Positions 1-8,109 of a stretch of DNA of 19,082 nt are shown here, in pieces; positions within the stretch are counted from its first letter, which is position 1, and every line of letters starts with the position of its first letter. The translations under genes and the position numbers were made by a program. Location: assembly GCA_002348365.1 (NCBI GenBank), contig DEBC01000103.1:18948-38029 (forward strand). Reading direction: 5' to 3'. This DNA comes from Alphaproteobacteria bacterium UBA2966 (lineage in GTDB: Bacteria > Pseudomonadota > Alphaproteobacteria > UBA2966). The notes beneath the pieces were generated by a model. That model had not been told where the DNA came from and did not search any database. It saw only the letters and a list, made by a program, of their open reading frames with translations.

Positions 1-35
1 ATGATGCAAGTATTGCCTTACCCTTCAGAACGTCA

Positions 36-896
36 ATGCACCTTCGCTCACTCGCCCACCTCACGGTATTGGACGCCTCGCCCGCCGAAGTCGTCTCGAT
101 CGCCGCCGATGCGATGCTGGATGCCGTGGGTCTGCGTCTCCATCCCGACCCAAATTTTCCCGATGAGCCCGCCTACGACACGCCGTCCGTGTCGAGCGCA
201 GGATTCAAAGACGTCCGCCGACGCTTGGACGATACGGGGCTCGCACTCCTCGATGTCGAGGTCGAGCGTCTGCTTCCGGACACCGATCCCGAACACTATC
301 TGCCCCTGATGGAGATAGGCGCGGCGCTTGGCGCCGGCTACATCGTGGCCCTGGGCAGCGATCCTGACGAGGGTCGCACGACCGACAACTTCAACCGGCT
401 CTGTGCGCTCGCCGAGCCGTTCGGCCTGACCATGATGCTTGAATTCGTGCGCTACAGCGAGGTGCGGTCGATGGCGCAGGCGCATCGGATCATCGCAGCA
501 GCGGGCGCGAGCAACGCAAAAATTCTGATCGACGCGCTGCATTTCTATCGGGCGGACGAGACACCGAACGGCATCAGAGCGCTGGACCCCAACCCGTTCC
601 CTTACATCCAGATCTGTGACGGACCCCGCGAGGCACCAACGGGGGATGGAGTCAGGATCGAAGGTCGCACCAATCGAATGTATCCGGGTGAAGGAACGCT
701 GCCGCTGGCCGATCTGATGGCCGCCCTACCCGACGGCGTCCCGCTTTCGGTCGAGTCACCCAATGACGGCATCGCGCAGGCCCTCTCGCCCGCAGAGCGG
801 GCGCATAAGGCAGCTGACAGCCTTAACCAGTTTCTCGCCACGCTTTCGACCAATGAACGTCAACCGCAAACCAAGCAGGATCGAAGCGATGAGTAA
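36..896 (+). CDS. Sugar phosphate isomerase/epimerase-like TIM-barrel protein
   Basis: Xylose-isomerase-like TIM-barrel protein of 286 residues, likely a cytoplasmic metal-dependent isomerase or epimerase; the substrate cannot be told. Candidate metal ligands fall where the family has them: Glu136 (MLEF), Asp166 and His169 (ILIDALHF), and Glu240 (LSVESP). Asp195 in QICDGP is also typical. The N-terminal SLAHLTVLD and VGLRL strands match the family opening. The frame stays open upstream to the window edge and no good ribosome binding site precedes the ATG at 36, so the true start could lie a little upstream; the family's usual opening fits 36 well. The 3' end overlaps the cupin gene by 8 bases, so the two are probably co-translated in one catabolic operon that extends out of the window. 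The family is confident, the exact function is not. Confidence 0.82.
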   Translation: MHLRSLAHLTVLDASPAEVVSIAADAMLDAVGLRLHPDPNFPDEPAYDTPSVSSAGFKDVRRRLDDTGLALLDVEVERLLPDTDPEHYLPLMEIGAALGAGYIVALGSDPDEGRTTDNFNRLCALAEPFGLTMMLEFVRYSEVRSMAQAHRIIAAAGASNAKILIDALHFYRADETPNGIRALDPNPFPYIQICDGPREAPTGDGVRIEGRTNRMYPGEGTLPLADLMAALPDGVPLSVESPNDGIAQALSPAERAHKAADSLNQFLATLSTNERQPQTKQDRSDE

Positions 897-1182
897 GGCA
901 GTCCCCACCGTCCATATCGACAATGAGCACGTGCGTGTCACGGAATGGGCCTTTTCTCCCGGTGCCGCAACAGGCTGGCACCGGCACGAATTCGACTATG
1001 TCATCACGCCCGTCGTCGGCGGAATGGTAGAGATCGAGGACAACGACGGCAACCGGTCACCCTTCGAGATGGTGCCTGGTGTCTCCTATTTCCGCGAAGC
1101 GGGTGTCGAGCACGATGTGATCAACAGCAAGGGCGGCGAGCTGCGTTTCGTCGAGGTCGAACTGAAGCACCGGCCCGGTTAA
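889..1182 (+). CDS. Small single-domain cupin protein
   Basis: A 97-residue single-domain cupin. Motif 1 is seen as GWHRHEFDYV with His31 and His33; the usual glutamate a few residues on is not present, with Asp36 nearest. Motif 2 is seen as VPGVSYFREAGVEHDVINS with His75 and Asn79. Small cupins of this type bind a metal and often act on sugars or small acids beside catabolic enzymes; no substrate can be assigned. The start ATG at 889 overlaps the stop region of the isomerase gene by 8 bases and has an AGGA at 877-880, a good spacing. A longer frame opening at 763 has no such signal and would sit inside the upstream gene. Hairpins of the repeat at 1187-1290 follow directly and may end transcription. 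Confidence 0.85.
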   Translation: MSKAVPTVHIDNEHVRVTEWAFSPGAATGWHRHEFDYVITPVVGGMVEIEDNDGNRSPFEMVPGVSYFREAGVEHDVINSKGGELRFVEVELKHRPG

Positions 1183-1186
1183 ATAA

Positions 1187-1290
1187 TTTCCCTCCCCCTG
1201 TCAGGGGGAGGGTTGGGTGGGGGTGGCCTGCCACTAATTCTGCGCAAACCATGAAGAGTGCAACACACACCCCTTAAAGGGGGGAGGAAT
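1187..1290. repeat. C/G-rich REP/MITE-like element with hairpins
   Basis: Non-coding spacer between the convergent cupin and transferase genes. The left end has a perfect 9-bp hairpin, CCCTCCCCC (1190-1198) with GGGGGAGGG (1204-1212) around a 5-base loop, followed by GGTTGGGTGGGGGTGG. The right end (1270-1287) has CCCC, TTAAA and GGGGGGAGG, which read in reverse resembles the left end, so the ends look like imperfect inverted repeats about 100 bp apart. From memory, similar C/G-rich units are common between alphaproteobacterial genes. It may also act as a transcription terminator for both flanking genes. The remaining spacer to 1385 shows nothing further. Confidence 0.55.
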
Positions 1291-1385
1291 AAACTAGCGT
1301 AGCAAGCGTCCCGTCTCCTTGAGCCTATGGATTGGCGATACCCGTGAAGCCACTCAGTCCAGTTATGGCCAATCTACCGGCGGGA

Positions 1386-2039
1386 TCAGTCTTCCTCGGT
1401 CGGGATACTCACTTTCAATTTGGCCTCATCGGGAGCGGGAACCGTCTCCTGCCACGCCGGCAGCTCCATAACGCGAGCGCTGAGGCTGTCGAGATTGGGA
1501 TAGGTACCCGGGGCAAAGCTCTCGGGAAAGCGAGCCAGCGCGAACTGAGCGACGATCGTCGTGGTGATGTCAGCCTGGGTAAGCCGTTCTCCAGCCATCC
1601 ACGGCGTCTGTCCGATCTGGTCGAGCCAATCGAGGCCCAGTTCCGCCTGGCTCAAGTTGTGGTCGATCCAGGGGTCATGCACTTTCTCTTCGGGGTGCAT
1701 GGTGACCTCGTAGACCGAATGCACCATCTTTTCGAGCGCCCCCATCGCACAGACGATGATGCGCATGACGCCGTGGCGCGCTGGCTCTTCAAGCGGGGTC
1801 AGGGCCTTCTCCGGCCCGACCATAAAATCGAGGTAATCAAGGATGGCATTGCTGTCGAACAGCACCTCGCCATTGTCGAGCACCAGCGCAGGCACCCGAC
1901 CGACAGGATTGTAACTGCGCATCTCGGCGAGATTGCTCCAGGCGTTGATTGCCTTGTGCTCGTATTCGAACCCAAGATAGCGGAGGCTGACCGCCACCCG
2001 CCTGGAGAATGGTGAGGTGTATCGACCCACGAGAAGCAT
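1386..2039 (-). CDS. Glutathione S-transferase family protein
   Basis: A 217-residue soluble protein with the two-domain transferase layout. The N-terminal thioredoxin-like domain (about 1-78) carries Ser9-Pro-Phe-Ser12 at the catalytic position, the cis-proline in NPVGRVPAL (Pro50) and Asp62-Ser63, which bind the gamma-glutamyl end of glutathione. The C-terminal helical domain (about 85-205) contains LTQADIT, the N-capping box that stabilises the fold. Such enzymes add glutathione to electrophiles or act as dehalogenases or isomerases; the acceptor is not predictable. Length is normal. An AGGA lies about 9 bases before the ATG on the minus strand. It is convergent with the cupin gene and divergent from the broken MmgE/PrpD gene. 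Confidence 0.9.
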   Translation of the reverse strand: MLLVGRYTSPFSRRVAVSLRYLGFEYEHKAINAWSNLAEMRSYNPVGRVPALVLDNGEVLFDSNAILDYLDFMVGPEKALTPLEEPARHGVMRIIVCAMGALEKMVHSVYEVTMHPEEKVHDPWIDHNLSQAELGLDWLDQIGQTPWMAGERLTQADITTTIVAQFALARFPESFAPGTYPNLDSLSARVMELPAWQETVPAPDEAKLKVSIPTEED

Positions 2040-2229
2040 GGATGTTTTTCCTGGTGATGGGATGCGACGATCGCACGAACAAATGAATGCGCGGTCAACC
2101 TTACGCCGGCCGCCACAAGACGCAACACGCGAATTCGTGATTCCGCATGCCCGATCCGTAACCTTGATGCCGCACCTGCTTGATCATTCAAGATGACGGG
2201 CTTCTTGGCGCGATTGCGGAGGACCAGTC

Positions 2230-3298
2230 ATGGCCACAACCGATCCGACACCCGGCGAAGATGCCGGAATCACGTTGGCCCGCTACGCGGCCTCACTGCA
2301 GTTCGAAGATCTGCCGCCGGCGATCGTATCGAAGGTCAAGGAACTCATCCTCGATTCCATTGGCGTGGCGTTTGCGGGATCGACAGCCCCCGGTATCGAT
2401 CAATCACTGGCGGCGGCCCGGCTGATCGAACTTCCGTTCGAGGGCGTGCTGGATGCCTGCGGAATCGCCTACAGCCAGTGCGCAGCAAACATGCAGCCAT
2501 TGATCGAAGGCGCGACCATCAAGCGCTTTCACGCGGGCTTCGCGGCCCGCAACGGGGTGGTTTCGGCGACACTGGCACGCCACGGCCTCACAGGCGCGCA
2601 AAACTGGCTCGAAGGCAGGCTCGGCTACTACAACCTTTAATGAAGGCGGCGACTACGACCCCGCGAACCTCACCACGGAACTCGGGCAGCGCCATGAGGT
2701 GCTGGACGTGGCGATCAAGCCCTGGCCAAGTGCCCGCGACACCCATGGTGCCGTGGAGGCAGCACTGATCCTGGCCGATGAGAACGACGTCAACGTCGAG
2801 GAGATATCCGAGATCGAGGTTACCCTCTCGCCGAACGCGTTCAGCCTGTCGGGAAAACCATGGGCCGAGGCCGACGGCCACCCGGTCGTGGAGGCCATCA
2901 CGAGCGCCGCCTACTGCGTCGCCGTGGTCCTGTTGCGCGGCGAACTCGTTCTCGATGACTTCATGGAAGAACGGATTGCCGACCCACAGGTCGATCAACT
3001 GGCTCGACGAATCCGCGTCGGCCTGGTGCCGGGGTTCGATGATCCAGTGATGCTGGCCCCGCAAGGCCTCAAACTGACCATGGAGGACGGCCGAGTCCTT
3101 GAAAGGCAGATCGGCGTGCTCAAGGGTCATCCCTCCCGGCCCATGACTGACGCCGAGATCGAGAGGAAGTTCCATCATTGCTGCGGGTTCTCGGCCCGAC
3201 CGGTCAGCAACGCTCGCGCCGAGGAGATCATTCACGCAGTCCGGAACCTCGAACACCTCGGTGACGTGCGCGAACTTGGCGCCTTGATCGCGCTGTGA
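2230..3298 (+). pseudogene. MmgE/PrpD family protein, deleted and frameshifted
   Basis: The family contains 2-methylcitrate dehydratase and cis-aconitate decarboxylase; normal length is about 450 residues. Here the ATG at 2230 has a GGAGGA 7 bases upstream and opens a typical N-terminus (LARYAASL, LDSIGVAFAG). After about residue 57 the sequence jumps to AAARLIELPFEG and ACGIAYSQCAANMQ, which normally lie far downstream, so roughly 120 residues appear to be missing in frame. At 2638-2640 the frame hits TAA, but the +2 frame continues the family sequence (FNEGGDYDP, then AIKPWPSARDTH) to a TGA at 3298. A change of one or two bases near 2632-2638 explains this. The C-terminal part (PYCVAV-like stretch, PERPL-like GHPSRPMTDAEIERKF) is well preserved. 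Two independent lesions make it a pseudogene unless the assembly is wrong. Confidence 0.8.
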
Positions 3299-3456
3299 AA
3301 GCGGCAAGAATTCGATTGCCGCGAAGTGCACTCCGGCGGCCCTCCACATACCCTCGGATCAAGTTCTTCTCTGAATTACGACGATGAGTCTTCACGCAGG
3401 GGGGGTGCTAGTTTCTAGCCAGCAAAATGGATACGGCCGGAAAGGATGCCCCCGTC

Positions 3457-3690
3457 ATGAGCGACCATGAAGAAGACCGCATTACCGTGCTGGCCAAGGA
3501 GTTCACACCCGCGGCGATGGAATTTCACCGCCGGGCCATGGGTGAGCGGGGCTACACGATGGCAGGACCGGTGCTGCCTCAGAAATTTCTGATTCTGGAG
3601 GACCTAGGTGAGCCGAAAGAGCTGTTCGATGGGGAGCTCTACTACGCGGCGACCTTCGTCCGGCGCGGACAGGGCACCGACGAGGGTTAG
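3457..3690 (+). CDS. Small hypothetical protein
   Basis: I do not recognise this 77-residue protein. It has no signal peptide or membrane segment, is mildly acidic, and contains an EFTPAAMEFHRRAMGERGY stretch likely to be helical, then FLILEDL and ELYYAATFVRRG. The ATG at 3457 is preferred because GGAAAGGA lies 10 bases before it; an in-frame ATG at 3427 would add ten residues but has no ribosome binding site. It ends about 60 bases before the aldolase gene in the same direction, so the two may be co-transcribed. Codon use looks like that of the neighbours. It could be a small partner encoded with the aldolase or part of the same decaying cluster. Confidence 0.5.
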   Translation: MSDHEEDRITVLAKEFTPAAMEFHRRAMGERGYTMAGPVLPQKFLILEDLGEPKELFDGELYYAATFVRRGQGTDEG

Positions 3691-3752
3691 ACGGCAGACC
3701 GGATGGGACGTAGCATCGGAAGCACCTCGGCCCATACCGGTGAGGACAGGCC

Positions 3753-4640
3753 ATGAAATACGAAATGGGCGGCATCGGCGTCGTTAATCCAATGCCCCGG
3801 AACCCGGACGACACGGTCAACGAAGACGAGTACCGCCGCCACATCTCATGGATGGCGGACCACGGGCTTGGCTTTCTGCAGCCTTGCGCCGGCATGGGCC
3901 AGTAAATGGAGATCACGCGCGAGGAATACCGGCGCATGCTCGAGATCTCCGTCGACGAGATCGGCGACCGTGTTTTCATCACGGCCTACGTCGCGCACCC
4001 AGATCCGAACAAGGCGATTGAGCTCATCAATCTGGCCGAGGATGCGGGTGCCCATGCGGCCTTCCTGATGCAGCCCTTTTTCACCAAGCCGGACGACGAA
4101 GGGGTTTTCCTCTACTTCAAGGCCATCGCGCAGGAAGTGAAGTTGCCGCTGGTGCTTTACAACTGCCCGTCGCGGGCGATCATCAACATGAGCGTCGACC
4201 TCATGGACCGGATCACCGACTAAGTGCCCAATTTCGTCGGACTCAAACAGACCAATCTCGATGAGTTTCCCGAAGCGGTGCGCCGGCTTTCGGGCAAGTT
4301 CAAGGTCATGCCGTGCGCCGAAGACCAGATGCTGTTCGGCTTCGCCCTGGGCGCGCCCGGCGTACTCAGTTTCTCCGCCAATGTCATTCCCGAGCGCCTC
4401 GTGGCTATCCAGAATGCCTGGAAATCCGGAGATCACGACAAGGTCCGAAAGGTCTATCTGGAATGTCTGCCGCTGTTCAAAATCATCCACATCGAACCGG
4501 TGCCGAGTGCCGTGGTCTATATGCTGAATCGCATGGGCTGGAATTTCGGCACGCAGCGCATCCCCGCGCACGAGCCGTCCGAGGAACATAAGAAGCAGAT
4601 CGACGAGGTTCTCCGCTCGACAGGCCTCATCGGTCAGTAA
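3753..4640 (+). pseudogene. DapA/NanA-family lyase with two in-frame TAA codons
   Basis: One continuous reading frame of 296 codons encodes a protein of the dihydrodipicolinate synthase family (class I aldolase TIM barrel), of normal length near 295 residues. GAGG at 3742-3745 precedes the ATG. TAA codons interrupt it at codon 51 (3903-3905, after PCAGMGQ) and codon 157 (4221-4223, after DRITD), without any shift of frame. The Schiff-base lysine is present as Lys165 in FVGLKQT and the catalytic tyrosine as Tyr136 in LYNCPSR. In homologues the stop positions are plausibly Tyr and Glu, one base from TAA each. Curiously, both stops are followed at once by a start codon (ATG at 3906, GTG at 4224), so reinitiation could make three fragments. 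A pseudogene is the simplest reading. Substrate unknown; a lysine-pathway DapA role is unlikely in this setting. Confidence 0.8.
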
Positions 4641-4669
4641 GGCACCGAGGGGCGCTCACACCACGGACC

Positions 4670-5314
4670 TTAATCCGCCCAGGGCGGCGGCGAGTCCCAC
4701 CGATCCCAATAGGTGGTGTCCGCAGTCCGGTAGCGTTGCGTCGAGCCGAAATTCCCGCGTGGATAGCCGAGCGGGATGCAGCAGTGAAAGTCAGCATCCG
4801 CCGGCACACCGAACATCTCATTCACCAGATCCATCACGGTGGGGTGCAGCGTCGTCAATACCGAGCCGATGCCGAGCGCGCGGGCGGACAGCAACAAGTT
4901 CTGGACGCTGGGAAAGACAGAGTTGGCCGCCATCCCGCCGGTCGAGAAGGCCAGGATCACGACCGGAGCCTGCCGCAGCTCGTCTGCCAGAAGGGCCGCC
5001 ATCTTGAATGGCGAATCAGCCGGAATGTCCTGCCCGGGCGTCCATCCGTATTCGTCCTTGCGCTTGGCCCACCAGGCTTCGTGATAGAGCTCGCCGAACG
5101 CGGCGATGCTTTCCCGGTCACGGATCACCAGAAAGCGCGCGCCCTGCCTGTTGGCTCCGTTCGGAGCCTTGGAGGCCGCATCCAGGACGATCTTCAACTG
5201 CTTGTCAGTAATCGGCCGATCCGGGTCCAGGCGTCGGATCGCGCGCTGGCTGAACATGGCTTCGCCGATCGGCATGTTCAGTTCCGCGGGCGGATTCAAT
5301 CGAACCATTTCCAT
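4670..5314 (-). CDS. Nitroreductase family protein
   Basis: A 214-residue FMN-dependent oxidoreductase of the nitroreductase family, cytoplasmic and usually a homodimer using NAD(P)H. FSQRAIRRL (21-29) matches the FMN-phosphate-binding opening, APNGANRQGARF (50-61) the second flavin-contact segment, and LGYPRGNFG (182-190) the C-terminal loop. SVQNLLLSARALGIGSVLTT (136-155) is the conserved dimer helix. Natural substrates of such enzymes range from quinones to nitroaromatics and cannot be told here. AGGAG lies 10 bases upstream of the ATG; a second Met at residue 3 is a possible start. It is convergent with the aldolase gene, only 29 bases apart, and downstream of the oxygenase gene on the same strand by about 135 bases. 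Confidence 0.9.
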   Translation of the reverse strand: MEMVRLNPPAELNMPIGEAMFSQRAIRRLDPDRPITDKQLKIVLDAASKAPNGANRQGARFLVIRDRESIAAFGELYHEAWWAKRKDEYGWTPGQDIPADSPFKMAALLADELRQAPVVILAFSTGGMAANSVFPSVQNLLLSARALGIGSVLTTLHPTVMDLVNEMFGVPADADFHCCIPLGYPRGNFGSTQRYRTADTTYWDRWDSPPPWAD

Positions 5315-5448
5315 GTTGTCAGTTACTCCTGTGACGATGCGAACGGACTCCTACCGCAATGAACAGCCGGCAAACCGGATTCGGTCACAGAAGTCAGTTG
5401 ACGATGGGTGTTAGATGTTTGGCCTGGTCGTGAAAACTGCCGGTCCAC

Positions 5449-6726
5449 CTAAAAGAATACAAAGGACCGGACCACGATATTCCTGCGGCAGGGTGCGTCG
5501 GCCGGTGCGGTCGGGTCGAAACAGGCAGTATGGAACGACCATCGCGACACGGAGCCATCGGTGATGGAATCGTAGCATTTGAGCATCGAAACCTCGGTGG
5601 GCGACTGCTGAGGGAACCAGTACCACTCATGATCGGGACGGTAGGTGAAGCGCTGAGTCTCGCCGACGCGGTCGTCGTAGATCCGGTAATTGGTGATGTA
5701 CGGCTGATCGGCCAGAGAAGGCCAGGCGCAGAGCACGAAGGGGTTCTGCTGCACGGTCTCCATGGGTTTGGCGAGATTGAGCGACATGAACCGCCGCGAC
5801 ATCTTCGCGTCGGCCTCTTCCTCCGTGTAGTGCTGCTCCCGTCCGAAGTTCCGCAGGTTTGTCGTAAGCAATTCACGGCACCGCACACGGCCGCTGTTGT
5901 CGTTCAGGTCGCTGTGGACGATGTTGACGTAATTCTCGTTGATACCCGGGTTCTTGTTGTCCTGGTCTTCCGTCCGATCGCCGGTGTAGTCCTTGTCGAA
6001 GACGTCGTGGTTGAAGACGAGCGCGTCCGTCGCATCGGGAAAGAACTCAAGGAGAAGCTTCTCCATTTCCGGGTAGTAGACGCGCTCCACCTCGGCCGCG
6101 TCGTAGAAGTTCTGGCACCTGGATTCCCAGTGCGTCAGCGCGACGCCAAGCCTGTCCATACACTCGGGGCTGTCGGGCGACAGACCCGGGTAGTACTCGC
6201 CGATCCGCCGCGCGTCGCGCAGGACATGCGGGAAATAGATGGCGCGCCGGCTGTTGTCCGCCTCGGCCTTGCGCAAGATCTCTCTCTGGGCGGCGCGCGC
6301 CGGGTCATGCCAGAGCAAATTGGACGGAACGATGGAGTAGTTGGGGTGCTCGTAGACGGTGTAGCGCAGCGGAAGCACCACGCCGCCTTCAGGGGCTTCG
6401 ATGTTGTTCTCGTGGATATAGTCCATGCACTCGTCGAACTCGCGGAACCCGACGCCCCACTTGGTCTCGATTGGGCCGGGAGGCGCGTTCTCGATCCATT
6501 CGATGATCCGCTGCCCCTCGCCCGTCGCATAGATATCCAGAGCTGCCTCGATCGCCGCGGCGGTTCCGCCATCGCCATCGCGATCGAAGGACATGAAGGA
6601 CAGACCTCCGTTGGCGGCAATCGGGGGTGATTGTCCTTCCGTGAGCTGGAAGGAGGGCACAAACGGCGATGAGCCCGTTTCGGCGTTCGCCGCGGTGTTC
6701 TGTTCGGTGACTTTGAGCTGGTCCAT
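5449..6726 (-). CDS. CmcJ/NvfI (AsaB-like) family oxygenase
   Basis: A 425-residue protein resembling the CmcJ/NvfI/AsaB group, whose known members act in cephamycin and fungal meroterpenoid pathways as hydroxylases or related non-haem iron enzymes. A possible facial triad is visible: His271-Ser-Asp273 in NIVHSDLND and distal His399 in WSFHTACFD, with Arg420 in VVRSFVFF a candidate 2-oxoglutarate contact. Family-style segments include FNHDVFDKDYTGDR, GETQRFTYRPDHEWYWFPQ and MLKCYDS. The first 60 residues are low-complexity and look like a family-specific extension. GGGGG lies about 9 bases before the ATG. The gene is intact and alone on its strand; no biosynthetic cluster surrounds it, so a catabolic or tailoring role is open. 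Confidence 0.75.
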   Translation of the reverse strand: MDQLKVTEQNTAANAETGSSPFVPSFQLTEGQSPPIAANGGLSFMSFDRDGDGGTAAAIEAALDIYATGEGQRIIEWIENAPPGPIETKWGVGFREFDECMDYIHENNIEAPEGGVVLPLRYTVYEHPNYSIVPSNLLWHDPARAAQREILRKAEADNSRRAIYFPHVLRDARRIGEYYPGLSPDSPECMDRLGVALTHWESRCQNFYDAAEVERVYYPEMEKLLLEFFPDATDALVFNHDVFDKDYTGDRTEDQDNKNPGINENYVNIVHSDLNDNSGRVRCRELLTTNLRNFGREQHYTEEEADAKMSRRFMSLNLAKPMETVQQNPFVLCAWPSLADQPYITNYRIYDDRVGETQRFTYRPDHEWYWFPQQSPTEVSMLKCYDSITDGSVSRWSFHTACFDPTAPADAPCRRNIVVRSFVFF

Positions 6727-6853
6727 GGCTTACCCCCAGTCAATAGACCTTAATGTTGGCACAGAGCGGCCCGGTTTATCCAGATTCTGTGAAAACTGTG
6801 TGCGAGGACCTGCCCCGCAAGTCCGGCGCGAGTGCATGTACTAAAGAGATATA

Positions 6854-6942
6854 TGGCGGAGGGGGTGGGATTCGAACCCACGGCACCCAGAGGGTGCAAC
6901 GGTTTTCGAGACCGCCCCGTTCGGCCACTCCGGCACCCCTCC
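6854..6942 (-). tRNA. tRNA-Ser(CGA)
   Basis: Read on the minus strand, an 89-nt serine tRNA. The acceptor stem is GGAGGGG with CCCCTCC, the discriminator is G, and the CCA tail is encoded at 6854-6856. The anticodon loop CTCGAAA gives anticodon CGA, which reads UCG. A long variable arm follows, and the T-arm is GTGGG-TTCGAAT-CCCAC. All stems pair. The 5' half of this tRNA from 6908 to 6942 is repeated at 8291-8325. Sequence upstream of the tRNA (above 6942) is AT-richer than the rest and may be of foreign origin. Confidence 0.95.
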
Positions 6943-7386
6943 GCAGTAGTAATTCCAATCACTTAGGTATGCATGGCCAGCGAACAAATCGGGAAGTGGC
7001 ACCGAAATGGCACCGCTCGATGTTATCCTTCTAGACCAGACCGGAAGACGGCGTCCAGCCTGTTCGCAAGCGGATTACGGCCGTAGGCACCAAGACGGCC
7101 TAAACCGAGCCTGGCTCACCGTGAGAAAACGGCTCGTGCGAGAGCTTCAATACCTGATTCTGGGATGAACTGCTTAACGGGAAGATCTTCTGCTCACTGA
7201 GAGAAGCCCAGATCGTCACCAATAAATAGTAGAAATACCACAACAAGATACTGTCGTACGGTGCATTGTAGTACATATCTTCCGCTTTTGAGAGCGCGGT
7301 CTCTTCTTAACAAAGACTGTCAATACGCTGATATTGATATCATACCACTTCTTAGTTGCAGTTCAATTTAGGAAAGGTCAGATAAA
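6943..7386. other. 444-base AT-richer non-coding stretch
   Basis: No convincing coding region is seen on either strand. The part from about 7180 to 7386 is clearly richer in A and T than the flanks and contains runs such as AATAAATAGTAGAAATACC. The stretch lies upstream of both the tRNA-Ser (minus strand) and the lipoprotein-like gene (plus strand), so it should carry promoters for both, but I cannot place one with confidence. AGGAAAGG at 7370-7377 serves as ribosome binding site for the gene at 7387. It forms the left part of the interval bounded by the tRNA fragment repeat. Confidence 0.5.
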
Positions 7387-8109
7387 ATGGCGTGGCTGCG
7401 CGTTCGCGTTTCGGCGTTTACTTGCGTCTTGCTGGGTGCGATGGCTACCGCTTGCGTGGCGCCGCCACCGGAGTCGGCTCCTCGCCAGGTTGCTGGAGCG
7501 CCCGAACCCACCAGCACCCATGTCATTGTCCGGTTTGGCACACCTCCAACAGAAGCACGGTTGAAGGACCTGGAAAAAGCCGGCCTACGGGTGATTGAGG
7601 CTTTCGACCGAACGACCTATGTCGCTCGGGCCGACGAAGCTCTGGATCTTGCCTCCGTCGCCACAGGCAATGCTGGATTCACGGTAGCGCCCGTAGTCGC
7701 GGACTCCAAGTTGGGCCCTTGGCTTAGGGAAGCTGAGCCGCCTCCTTGGTCAAGGTTGCCGGACGGCCGCGTGCGGGTAGATGCGTTTTTCTACGAAGAT
7801 GTGGGGCCCAAGTCCCGGAATCTGGCCTTGCGGCGAGCCGGTGCGGCGATCCGTGAGGACGCCTGGCCCCTGGCTGGGTCCCGCCGATTTATTGGCCAGG
7901 CGGGCTCCCGCAGCCATGCCGTCGAGGTAAACGCACGGCCTCGCCAGCAGCGCCGCCATCCAGCCACCACCCTGACCTGGGTAGAAGCGGATTTCTGGGC
8001 GACCGCCGATGCCGACCCGCAATGGCCGGAGTCGTTTGTGTTCCTGGGCCGCATCATTGACACAAATATTGCCCCTCTGGAGACACGCATCATCGGTCCC
8101 TTGCGCTAG
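7387..8109 (+). CDS. Putative lipoprotein, protease prodomain-like
   Basis: A 240-residue protein, probably exported. The first 26 residues form a signal sequence ending in MATAC, a weak lipobox with the cysteine at residue 25 or so. The segment THVIVRFGTPPTEARLKDL followed by GLRVIEAFDRTTYVARAD, and later DGRVRVDAFFYEDV, reminds me of the N-terminal inhibitor-like prodomains of some secreted subtilisin-family proteases, but the catalytic domain is absent. This similarity is from memory and weak. The frame ends with TAG at 8107-8109 yet continues sensibly through a further 55 codons, so the gene may be truncated by a nonsense change. A clear AAAGG precedes the ATG by 9 bases. It sits inside the interval bounded by the tRNA-Ser repeats. 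Confidence 0.5.
   Translation: MAWLRVRVSAFTCVLLGAMATACVAPPPESAPRQVAGAPEPTSTHVIVRFGTPPTEARLKDLEKAGLRVIEAFDRTTYVARADEALDLASVATGNAGFTVAPVVADSKLGPWLREAEPPPWSRLPDGRVRVDAFFYEDVGPKSRNLALRRAGAAIREDAWPLAGSRRFIGQAGSRSHAVEVNARPRQQRRHPATTLTWVEADFWATADADPQWPESFVFLGRIIDTNIAPLETRIIGPLR

Noticed and set aside
48..542. Long open frame on the minus strand opposite the isomerase gene.
   Set aside because: It lies wholly over a clear gene, has no family features and follows from the high GC content.
2629..2645. CTT TAA T at the MmgE/PrpD frameshift resembles the prfB programmed +1 site (CTT TGA C).
   Set aside because: There is no closely spaced upstream Shine-Dalgarno as in prfB, the stop is TAA, and the gene also has a large deletion, so a loss-of-function frameshift is simpler.
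5530..6630. 366-codon plus-strand frame opposite the oxygenase gene.
   Set aside because: The minus-strand protein has clear family motifs over the same span; the plus-strand product is a typical high-GC shadow.
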